Origin: Neorhizobium vignae
Lineage (GTDB): Bacteria; Pseudomonadota; Alphaproteobacteria; Rhizobiales; Rhizobiaceae
Assembly (NCBI RefSeq): GCF_000732195.1
Contig: NZ_JNNU01000002.1
Span: 744,001-808,000, forward strand
Length of the DNA: 64,000 bases
Reading direction: 5' to 3'
Positions 37,524 through 44,764 of this stretch are shown in pieces. The notes below the pieces were generated by a model. That model was given only the letters and a program-made list of their open reading frames with translations. It made no database searches and was not told the origin of the DNA. A program made the position numbers and the translations under genes. Position 1 is the stretch's first letter. Each line of letters opens with the position of its first letter.

Positions 37524-39467
37524 ATGAGTGTGCCGAAAAGTTACGAGGTTTCGTTGCTTGACGAGGAACGTTATCGTCTTCTCGTAGACGCCATCACCGA
37601 TTATGCGATCTACATGATTGACCCTGACGGCAAGATCGTCAGCTGGAATCCCGGCGCCCAGCGCTTCAAGGGATACGAGGCATGGGAAATCCTCGGCGAG
37701 CACTTTTCCCGCTTCTACACACCGGAAGACCGGTTGGCGCGGGCGCCCGAGCACGCTTTGCGGACCGCTGCGACAGAAGGCCGCTTCGAAAAGGAAGGCT
37801 GGCGGGTCCGCAAGGACGGCGGCCGCTTCTGGGCTCATGTCATCATCGATCCGATCTGGGGCCGCTCCGGCGAGCTTCTCGGCTTCGCCAAGGTGACCCG
37901 CGACCTGACCGAACGGAAAAAGGCCGAGACGGAACTCCGATTGAGCGAGGAGAGATTCCGGCTCCTCGTCCAAGGGGTCACCGACTATGCTCTCTACATG
38001 CTCGACCCGGACGGTTGCGTCAGCAACTGGAACGCGGGTGCCGCGCGCATCAAGGGCTATACGGCGGACGAAATCGTCGGCCAGCATTTTTCAAAGTTCT
38101 ACACGCCGGAGGATCGTGAGCGCGGCGAACCCAGCCGCAGCCTGGAGACCGCGCGGCGCGAGGGCCGATTCGAGAAGGAAGCCTGGCGGCAGCGCAAGGA
38201 TGGCACGCGTTTCTGGGCGCATGTGATCATCGATGCGATCCGCAACGAGGAAGGCACGCTTCTCGGCTTCGCCAAGATCACGCGCGACATCACTGAAAAG
38301 GTCGAGGCGCAGAAGGCTCTCACCCAGGCGCGCGAGGAACTTTTCCAAGCCCAGAAGATGGAGGCGATCGGCCAGCTGACCGGTGGTGTCGCCCACGACT
38401 TCAACAATCTGCTCATGGCCGTGCTGGGCAGCCTGGAAATCCTGAAAAAACGCCTGCCCGACGATCCGGCGTTGATGCCGTTGCTGGACAATGCCATCCA
38501 GGGTGCCGAACGGGGCGCAGCGCTCACCCAGCGCATGCTCGCCTTCTCCCGCCGGCAGGAATTGAACATGCAGGCGATCGACTTACCGGCACTCGTAGGC
38601 GGCATGATGGATTTCGTTCAGCGCTCGCTCAGCGCCTCCGCTTTCGTGGAAACCCGGTTTGCCGAAAACCTGCCGCACGTCGCGAGCGACCCCGTCCAGC
38701 TCGAGACCGCCCTTCTGAACCTTGTCGTCAACGCCCGAGACGCGATGGCCGGCGGCGGCACGATCGTCATCAGCGCCGAGGAGTATTCGGCCGACGAGAA
38801 GACCGAGAGATTGAAACCCGGCGAATATGTTCGGCTCTCGGTCGCCGACAGCGGCGAAGGCATGGACGAGGAAACCCTGATCCGCGCGACGACGCCCTTC
38901 TTCACGACCAAGGGTGTCGGCAAGGGAACGGGGCTCGGACTTTCCATGGTGCAGGGCTTGACCGAACAGTCGGGTGGCAAACTCGACATCGAAAGCCAAA
39001 AGGGCAAGGGTACCACTGTTTCGCTCTATCTGCCTGCGGCAGATGCAAACGATCGTCCGCAGTCTTCGGAGAAAAACATGCCTTCACCAGTTGCAACTCC
39101 CCGGGGACGCCTGACCATTCTCGCCGTCGATGACGACGCGCTTGTCCTGATGAACACCACGCTGATGCTGGAGGATCTCGGCCATACCGTGATCGAAGCC
39201 TATAGCGGCACCGATGCCCTGAAGGAGCTGAGAAGCGGCGCCCATGATATCGATCTCGTCATCACCGACCATTCGATGCCGCGCATGACCGGCTCGGAAC
39301 TGGCAGCCGTCATCCGCGAAGAAAGACCGGGCCTTCCCGTGGTGCTGGCAACCGGCTACGCCGAACTGCCCACCGGCGGCGACAACCGCCTGCCGCGACT
39401 GCCGAAACCCTTCTCGCAGAACCAGCTTGAGGAGATCATCGCCACGGTTCTCGCCGGCGGGCGCTGA
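37524..39467 (+). CDS. Hybrid sensor histidine kinase with tandem PAS domains and receiver
   Basis: 647 aa from the ATG at 37524, preceded by GGGGA. Two PAS/PAC modules (residues about 15-135 and 138-258) are near copies of each other, sharing EGRFEKE, FYTPEDR and FWAHVIID blocks. Then come a HisKA-type phosphoacceptor helix with His in GGVAHDFNNLLMAVLGSLEI, an ATPase domain (NLVVNARDAM, GTGLGLSMVQGLTEQSGG) and a C-terminal receiver (AVDDDALVLM, phospho-Asp in LVITDHSMPRMTGSE, Lys in LPKPFSQNQ). No transmembrane segment, so it senses a cytoplasmic signal, possibly redox, light or a ligand through PAS. No partner regulator is adjacent. Confidence 0.92.
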   Translation: MSVPKSYEVSLLDEERYRLLVDAITDYAIYMIDPDGKIVSWNPGAQRFKGYEAWEILGEHFSRFYTPEDRLARAPEHALRTAATEGRFEKEGWRVRKDGGRFWAHVIIDPIWGRSGELLGFAKVTRDLTERKKAETELRLSEERFRLLVQGVTDYALYMLDPDGCVSNWNAGAARIKGYTADEIVGQHFSKFYTPEDRERGEPSRSLETARREGRFEKEAWRQRKDGTRFWAHVIIDAIRNEEGTLLGFAKITRDITEKVEAQKALTQAREELFQAQKMEAIGQLTGGVAHDFNNLLMAVLGSLEILKKRLPDDPALMPLLDNAIQGAERGAALTQRMLAFSRRQELNMQAIDLPALVGGMMDFVQRSLSASAFVETRFAENLPHVASDPVQLETALLNLVVNARDAMAGGGTIVISAEEYSADEKTERLKPGEYVRLSVADSGEGMDEETLIRATTPFFTTKGVGKGTGLGLSMVQGLTEQSGGKLDIESQKGKGTTVSLYLPAADANDRPQSSEKNMPSPVATPRGRLTILAVDDDALVLMNTTLMLEDLGHTVIEAYSGTDALKELRSGAHDIDLVITDHSMPRMTGSELAAVIREERPGLPVVLATGYAELPTGGDNRLPRLPKPFSQNQLEEIIATVLAGGR

Positions 39468-39519
39468 ACCAATCGCCCTCTCCATGCGTTGTCGTGCCGT
39501 GCAAGAACGGAGTACGACA

Positions 39520-39795
39520 ATGGTCTTCAAGCATCAGCATTTTCACGAGACATCCCCTGAGGTCGAGGCGGAGTTTCCGCCAAGCGCAACGCTCGAAGGG
39601 GCGGTCTCCGATGCGCTGGCGTCTGCCGGCGGTATCGATGCAAGCGACGTCGCCGTCATCGCCAGTGGATCCGAGATCACACTGAGCGGGACAGTCCAAC
39701 TGGAGACCGAAGTAGCGCGAGCCGAGGAAGTGGCACTGAGCGTTGCCGGAGTGACAGGCGTTCGCAACGAAATCCGTTTCAACGGCATTGCATGA
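39520..39795 (+). CDS. Small BON-domain protein
   Basis: 91 aa from the ATG at 39520, with CGGAGT upstream. Residues about 30-88 form one BON domain (SDVAVIASGSEITLSGTVQL then AEEVALSVAGVTGVRNEI), a fold linked to envelope binding and osmotic protection (OsmY family). No signal peptide is seen. It follows the hybrid kinase by 52 bases and is closed by a strong terminator, so the two may be one transcript. It has two paralogues in this window (49427 and the frameshifted 62787 gene). Confidence 0.85.
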   Translation: MVFKHQHFHETSPEVEAEFPPSATLEGAVSDALASAGGIDASDVAVIASGSEITLSGTVQLETEVARAEEVALSVAGVTGVRNEIRFNGIA

Positions 39796-39822
39796 TCCAG
39801 CCGACCGAAATGATGAATAAGA

Positions 39823-39858
39823 ATGGCCCGGACGTTATTGCGTCCGGGCCATCTTTTT
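39823..39858 (+). terminator. Rho-independent terminator after the BON gene
   Basis: A perfect 12-bp stem (39823-39834 with 39841-39852), 6-base loop, then C and TTTTT. Confidence 0.9.
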
Positions 39859-39867
39859 GGCTCCGGC

Positions 39868-42210
39868 CTATCGCGGCAGGGCGTAGGCGATCACGTAGTC
39901 ACCGGGCTTGGTGCCGACCGAGCCGTGTCCGCCGGCCACCATCACCACGAACTGGCGCCCGTCGTCGACCGCATAGGTCATCGGCGTCGCCTGACCGCCG
40001 GCCGGCAGCCGCGCCTTCCAGAGCTCGCGACCGTTGGTAAGGTTGTAGGCACGCAGGTAGTTGTCGACCGCAGCGCCGAGGAACGCCACGCCACCCTTGG
40101 TGATCATCGGCCCGCCGATGCCGGGCACCCCAACCTTGAAGGGCAGCGGCAGCGGCGTCATGTCGTAGACCGTGCCGTTTCGGTGCTTGTAGGCGATCTC
40201 GCCGGTCCTGAGGTCGACGCCCGAGACGTAGCCCCACGGCGGCGCCTGGCAGGGGATCTGCAGCGGTCCGAGGAACGGCCCCATGAAGACGCCGTAGGGT
40301 GCGCCCTCGTTGCGGTTGAGGCCCTGTTCGCTGGCTTTTTCGTCCGCGCCCTTCGGCGGAATGTCCGCGCGCGGCACCAGCCTCGAGGTAAAGGCGAGAT
40401 AGGTCGGCATGCCGAACATCACCTGCCGTTCCGGATCGACCGCGACGCTGCCCCAGTTGAACGTACCGAAATTGCCCGGATAGACGATCGTCCCCTTGAG
40501 CGACGGCGGGGTGTATCGGCCGAGATAGTTGTACTGGTGGTACCAGATGCGGCAGACCATCTGGTCGAACATTGTGATGCCCCACATGTCCCGTTCCTCG
40601 AGCGGCCTTGGCTTGAACGACAGGGCCGAGGTCGGCTGCGTCGGCGCGGTACGATCTTCCGGGATGGCACCTCCGGGCGCCGGTTCCTCGGTGATCGGGA
40701 TGATCGGTTCTCCGGTGCGCCGGTCGAGCACGTAGATGTCGCCCTGCTTGGTCGGACCGACCAGCGCCGGCACCACCGTATTGTCCGGCCTGGTGATATT
40801 GAGGAGAACCGGCTGGGCGGGAACGTCCATGTCCCATAGATCGTGATGCACCGTCTGGCGCACCCATCGATCGGCGCCGGTATTCAGATCGAGCGCGACG
40901 ATCGAGGAGGAATATTTCTCGACATGCTCGCTGCGGCCCATGCCGAGCTGGTCCGGCACCTGGTTGCCGAGCGGGATATAGACGAGGCCCAGGTCCTCAT
41001 CGACGCTGAACACCGACCAGCTGTTCGGGGAGTTCGTCGTGTAGGTCTGGCCGGGCTGCAGCGGCTGCGTCTGAGACGGGTTCCCCGAATCCCAGTTCCA
41101 GATCAGCTGCCCGGTATTGACGTCGAACGCGCGGATGACGCCGGACTGCGACTGGGTGGAATAGTTGTCGTTGACCGCCCCGCCGATGATGATCTTGTTG
41201 CCGGCGATCGCCGGTGGCGAAGTTGAGTAGTAGTAACCGGCCGGATTGTACCGCATGCCGCTGGTGAGCTGCAGCGTTCCTTTGTCGGCAAAGGAGGTGC
41301 AGACCTGACCGTTCGCGGCATCGAGCGCGATCAGCCGCGCGTCCGAGGTCGGCAGATAAACCCGTTCCGCACAGGGACTGCCGGCTGCGGCGGCCGCGTC
41401 CTTGTAATAGCTGACGCCGCGGCAGGTCTGGTGCTGCCGGTCAGGGTTCATGCCGGAATTCGGGTCGTATTTCCATTTCTCCTTGCCGGTCGTCGCATCG
41501 AGCGCGATCGCAAGATTGTGCGGCGTGCAGAGATAGAGCGAGTTCCCGACCTTGAGCGGCGTTACCTGATAGGTCGTCTCGCCCACGTCGTCGGGCCGCT
41601 TCACATCCCCGGTCTGGTAGCGCCACACTTCCGTGAGGTTGGCGACGTTATCGACCTTGATCTGGTCGAGCGGCGAGTAACGCTGCCCAAAAGGCGTGCG
41701 TCCATACTGGTGCCATTCGCCGGGCGGCACATTGCCGCCCATCGGCGGAGCGGCGGCGACGGACTGTTCGGGAAGCTCGCCGCTGTGGTCCAGCGGATCG
41801 AGGAACATGGAGACGATCGCGACGACGATCGCGATCATCAGCGAAATTCCGAGCGGCAAGGCGCTCGCGCCATAGCGCATGCCGGTCGGGCTTGAAAAGC
41901 CGAGCGGGGTGCGGACCCAGGGGGTCAGAAGCCAGAGGCCGAGGAGGATAATCAGCCCGCCACGCGGGCCGAGCTGCCACCAGTCCAACCCGACTTCCCA
42001 GACCGCCCAGACAAGCGATGCCAGCACCAGCACCGCATAGACCCTGAGCGCGATGGCGTTCCTGAGAAAAAGCAGGATAGCGGTCAGCACGAAGCCGAGG
42101 CCGCAGATGATGTAGTAGGCGCTGCCGCCGAGCAGCACCAACTGCCCGCCGCCGATGGCCAGCGCCACCCCGATCAACGTGAAAAGGATCGCGGTAATCC
42201 TGATAGCCAT
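39868..42210 (-). CDS. gcd: Membrane-bound PQQ-dependent glucose dehydrogenase (glucose/quinate/shikimate family)
   Basis: 780 aa from the ATG at 42210. The first 130 residues contain five transmembrane helices, as in Gcd; the remainder is a periplasmic eight-bladed propeller with repeated tryptophan-docking segments (for example GRPWAS-like NGQVCTSFADKG, and HHDLWDMDVPAQPVLLNITR). It oxidises aldoses such as glucose to the lactone in the periplasm and passes electrons to ubiquinone. PQQ-synthesis genes are not in the window. Quinate or shikimate dehydrogenase is the alternative within the family. A candidate EcfG-type promoter is 68 bases upstream. Confidence 0.9.
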   Translation of the reverse strand: MAIRITAILFTLIGVALAIGGGQLVLLGGSAYYIICGLGFVLTAILLFLRNAIALRVYAVLVLASLVWAVWEVGLDWWQLGPRGGLIILLGLWLLTPWVRTPLGFSSPTGMRYGASALPLGISLMIAIVVAIVSMFLDPLDHSGELPEQSVAAAPPMGGNVPPGEWHQYGRTPFGQRYSPLDQIKVDNVANLTEVWRYQTGDVKRPDDVGETTYQVTPLKVGNSLYLCTPHNLAIALDATTGKEKWKYDPNSGMNPDRQHQTCRGVSYYKDAAAAAGSPCAERVYLPTSDARLIALDAANGQVCTSFADKGTLQLTSGMRYNPAGYYYSTSPPAIAGNKIIIGGAVNDNYSTQSQSGVIRAFDVNTGQLIWNWDSGNPSQTQPLQPGQTYTTNSPNSWSVFSVDEDLGLVYIPLGNQVPDQLGMGRSEHVEKYSSSIVALDLNTGADRWVRQTVHHDLWDMDVPAQPVLLNITRPDNTVVPALVGPTKQGDIYVLDRRTGEPIIPITEEPAPGGAIPEDRTAPTQPTSALSFKPRPLEERDMWGITMFDQMVCRIWYHQYNYLGRYTPPSLKGTIVYPGNFGTFNWGSVAVDPERQVMFGMPTYLAFTSRLVPRADIPPKGADEKASEQGLNRNEGAPYGVFMGPFLGPLQIPCQAPPWGYVSGVDLRTGEIAYKHRNGTVYDMTPLPLPFKVGVPGIGGPMITKGGVAFLGAAVDNYLRAYNLTNGRELWKARLPAGGQATPMTYAVDDGRQFVVMVAGGHGSVGTKPGDYVIAYALPR

Positions 42211-42277
42211 ATTCAAAACCCTGTCCAAACGCGAAACTGCCGGGCGCGAAACACGTCGCGACACCATCCGAGCCTTC

Positions 42278-42302
42278 AACCCAACCTCTATGCAAAAGTT
42301 CC
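42278..42302 (-). promoter_or_regulatory. EcfG-like promoter candidate for gcd (GGTT variant)
   Basis: GGAAC-N16-GGTT on the minus strand: -35 at 42298-42302, -10 at 42278-42281. One mismatch in the -10. Confidence 0.4.
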
Positions 42303-42331
42303 AACCTGTGCTGCCGTCATGCAGATTTAAA

Positions 42332-42357
42332 GGAACAGTCATACGCGCAAGCCGGTT
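42332..42357 (+). promoter_or_regulatory. EcfG-like promoter candidate for the GST gene (GGTT variant)
   Basis: GGAAC-N17-GGTT ending 31 bases before the GST start, with a good ribosome-binding site between. It satisfies the GGAAC-N18/19-TT form of the consensus. Confidence 0.5.
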
Positions 42358-42388
42358 GTGCCTACGCTTAAGGGAGTCCGAAACTGAA

Positions 42389-43114
42389 ATGACCTACGAA
42401 CTTTATTACTGGGACGGCCTTCAGGGCCGCGGCGAATTTGTGCGGCTGGCGCTGGAAGAGGCTGGAGCCAACTATGTCGATGTTGCCCGTACCGATCGCG
42501 GCACGGGAAGGATGATGGACTATATCCACGGCAAGCATGGCTACGACATGCCCTTCGCACCACCCTTCCTGAAAGATGGCGACCTGATCATCTCGCATGT
42601 CGCCAACATCCTCAACTATCTGGGGCCGAAGCTGGATCTGGTTCCGGAGGATGAAAAATCACGCATCTTCGCCCACGGGCTGCAACTGACGATTACCGAT
42701 TTCATCACGGAAGTGCATGACACGCACCATCCGATCAGCACCGCCGATTATTATGAGGATCAGCGGCAGGAGGCAAAGGCGCGTTCCAGGGCCTTTCTGA
42801 AGCACCGGGTGCCGAAATTCATCGGCTATTTCGAGCGCATCATCGCCGCAAACCCCACAAGGAGTGGCCATGCGGTGGGTGACGCCCTGAGTTATGTCGA
42901 CCTGTCCCTCTTCCAGCTCGCGGAGGGCCTCAACTACGCCTTCCCGCGCGCCATGAAAAACTTCGACGACGATTATCCGAACGTCGCCAAGCTGCGCGAT
43001 GCGGTCGCCGGACGCCCGAATATCGAAGCCTATCTCAAGTCGAAGCGCCGGCTCGCCTTCAACGAGTCGGGCATATTCCGGCATTACCCGGACCTCGACC
43101 AGGACCCGCTCTGA
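42389..43114 (+). CDS. Glutathione S-transferase family protein
   Basis: 241 aa from the ATG at 42389, preceded by AGGGAG. The N-terminal thioredoxin-like domain (residues 1-85) begins MTYELYYWDGLQGRGEFVRL, with the glutathione gamma-Glu site in DLIISHVANILNYLG; the C-terminal half is all helical, with DALSYVDLSLFQLAEGLNYA as the N-capping Asp region. It probably conjugates or reduces electrophiles with glutathione. It is the leftmost plus-strand gene with an EcfG-like promoter. Confidence 0.88.
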   Translation: MTYELYYWDGLQGRGEFVRLALEEAGANYVDVARTDRGTGRMMDYIHGKHGYDMPFAPPFLKDGDLIISHVANILNYLGPKLDLVPEDEKSRIFAHGLQLTITDFITEVHDTHHPISTADYYEDQRQEAKARSRAFLKHRVPKFIGYFERIIAANPTRSGHAVGDALSYVDLSLFQLAEGLNYAFPRAMKNFDDDYPNVAKLRDAVAGRPNIEAYLKSKRRLAFNESGIFRHYPDLDQDPL

Positions 43115-43118
43115 TCGG

Positions 43119-43187
43119 CTAGATAAACGCGAAAACCGGGGCGATCGTCACCAGGACGACCGCCACCGCGATCAATGTGAACTTCAT
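43119..43187 (-). CDS. 22-aa membrane microprotein downstream of the ECF sigma gene
   Basis: A short ORF of 22 codons, start 43187, with a full GGAGGT ribosome-binding site 5 bases upstream. The peptide MKFTLIAVAVVLVTIAPVFA plus two residues is one hydrophobic helix with a single Lys near the start, so it is probably an inner-membrane peptide. It begins 39 bases after the sigma-factor stop on the same strand. It is below the size limit of most gene callers. Its role is unknown; it might sense or tune envelope stress. It ends beside the GST gene stop (convergent). Confidence 0.7.
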   Translation of the reverse strand: MKFTLIAVAVVLVTIAPVFAFI

Positions 43188-43226
43188 GACGACCTCCAAA
43201 AGGAAAAGCTGTCGCGATGCGGCAGC

Positions 43227-43733
43227 TCAGTTGGTTTCTTCTCCCAGTTCCTGCAGAATTTGATGCCGCGCTCGGTTTAGGCGGCTTTTCACCGTGCCCA
43301 CCGCGCAATCGCAGATCTCCGCCGCCGCCTCGTAACTTTCCCCGAGGATCGCGACCAGCGTCAGCACTTCACGATAATGCGGCGGCAGTTTCTCGAGCGC
43401 ACGCTGGACCTCCCGGGCTCTCGCCGCCATCTCCTGGCTCGCCGCAACCGGCGTGTCCCCGGAGATGTTCTCCTCGATCCCCGGCGCCTCACGGCCAAGC
43501 ACCTTGGCACGTGTATAAAAGGTGTTGCGCATGATGGTGAAAAGCCAGCTTTTCAGCTTGGTGCCCGGCTCGAACTTGTCGAGATTGGCGAGCGCTTTCA
43601 TCAGCGTCTCCTGCACCAGGTCGTCTGCATCGCTGGGATTGCGGCAGAAAGTACGGGCAAATGCGCGGAGAGCGGGAATAAGCCTTACTATGTCTGCACG
43701 TGCAGGATCACCATTCAACTGTGATTCAGACAC
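43227..43733 (-). CDS. ECF sigma factor, EcfG-like (ECF15 group)
   Basis: 168 aa. Region 2 reads RNPSDADDLVQETLMKALAN then KLKSWLFTIMRNTFY; region 4 reads LPPHYREVLTLVAILGESYE then AAAEICDCAVGTVKSRLNRA. Both match the EcfG family that drives the alphaproteobacterial general stress response. nepR and phyR, which normally flank ecfG, are not beside it; instead a 22-aa membrane peptide follows. Its own promoter is a perfect GGAAC-N17-CGTT, so it is either autoregulated or driven by a primary EcfG elsewhere. It is probably one of several EcfG paralogues in this genome. Confidence 0.88.
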   Translation of the reverse strand: MSESQLNGDPARADIVRLIPALRAFARTFCRNPSDADDLVQETLMKALANLDKFEPGTKLKSWLFTIMRNTFYTRAKVLGREAPGIEENISGDTPVAASQEMAARAREVQRALEKLPPHYREVLTLVAILGESYEAAAEICDCAVGTVKSRLNRARHQILQELGEETN

Positions 43734-43782
43734 CGTTGCCTACCTCTCCGAAGTCTTCATGGCTGCTGGAATGACGGGGGCA

Positions 43783-43808
43783 AACGCATGCCTTGCGTAT
43801 TTGGTTCC
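43783..43808 (-). promoter_or_regulatory. EcfG-type promoter of the ECF sigma gene
   Basis: GGAAC (43804-43808), N17, CGTT (43783-43786) on the minus strand, an exact match to the GSR consensus, 49 bases before the sigma start codon. Confidence 0.85.
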
Positions 43809-43861
43809 CCTAAGATGAATGCCCTGTTCATCTTCGTGGCGCAAACCGCGCTTCACTCAAG

Positions 43862-43887
43862 GGAACAAACAGGTCGGCAGGCCGGTT
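43862..43887 (+). promoter_or_regulatory. EcfG-like promoter of ku-ligD (GGTT variant)
   Basis: GGAAC-N17-GGTT, ending 26 bases before the Ku start codon. One mismatch from CGTT; the same variant and spacing precede the second ku gene. Confidence 0.65.
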
Positions 43888-43913
43888 GATAGGACTTTCA
43901 CGGAGTTCTGATC

Positions 43914-44762
43914 GTGGCACCGCGTGCAAACTGGAAAGGGTACCTGAAGGTCGGAGAGCTGAGCTGCCCGGTGGCGCTTTATACGGCCGCCTCGACATCC
44001 GACCGCGTCAGCTTTCACATCATCAACCGGGAGACGGGCAACCGCGTCCATCGCCAGATGGTGGATGCCGATACCGGCAGGCAGGTCGAAAGCGAGGACA
44101 TCGTCAAGGGTTACGAGGTTTCGAGCGGCCAGTACGTGTTTCTCGAGCCGGACGAGGTGAAGGCCGCGGTACCGGAGAGCGACAAGACCCTCGATCTCGA
44201 AACCTTCATACCCTGCGACGGCATCGACACCATCTTTATCGATCGTCCTTATTATCTGGCGCCGGCTGATAAACCCTCCGCCGAGGTGTTCGAACTGATC
44301 CGCCAGGGGCTGAAGGAGAAGAATGTCGTCGCACTCGCCCGCACCGTACTCTTCCGGCGGCTGCGGACGCTGCTGATCCGCCCGAGCGAAAAAGGCCTGA
44401 TCGCCAGCACGTTGAACTACGACTACGAGGTCCGGTCGGCGAAGGACATCTTCTCCGACATCAAGAGCTTCAAGATCGAGGGCGAGATGCTCGATCTCGC
44501 CCAACACATCATCGACACCAAACGCGGCGAATTCGACCCGAGCGAGTTCGACGACCGTTACGAGGCAGCACTTGCCGAGCTGATCAAGGCGAAGATCGAA
44601 GGCCGCAAGCTCAGGAAGCAGCCGAAGCCGGAACCGAAGAAGGTCTCCAACCTGCTCGACGCCCTGCGTCAAAGCGCCGGCGGCAAGAAAACCCCTCCGA
44701 ATAAGCCCGCCAAGAAAACCGTATCTCGCAAGACTGCCGCCCCGCAGAGAAAGGCGAGCTGA
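43914..44762 (+). CDS. Ku protein (NHEJ), first copy
   Basis: 282 aa with a GTG start at 43914 and CGGAG upstream. The Ku core (residues 1-240) has the bacterial start APRANWKGYLKVGELSCPVA, FHIINRETGNRVHRQMVDAD and the EIEDVGL-equivalent region YVFLEPDEVKAAVPESDKTL. The C-terminal tail is Lys/Ala/Pro-rich, as in Ku proteins that contact LigD and DNA. Ku homodimers ring broken DNA ends and recruit LigD. LigD starts two bases after the stop, so they are cotranscribed. It differs clearly from the second Ku at 47439. Confidence 0.94.
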   Translation: MAPRANWKGYLKVGELSCPVALYTAASTSDRVSFHIINRETGNRVHRQMVDADTGRQVESEDIVKGYEVSSGQYVFLEPDEVKAAVPESDKTLDLETFIPCDGIDTIFIDRPYYLAPADKPSAEVFELIRQGLKEKNVVALARTVLFRRLRTLLIRPSEKGLIASTLNYDYEVRSAKDIFSDIKSFKIEGEMLDLAQHIIDTKRGEFDPSEFDDRYEAALAELIKAKIEGRKLRKQPKPEPKKVSNLLDALRQSAGGKKTPPNKPAKKTVSRKTAAPQRKAS

Positions 44763-44764
44763 TC

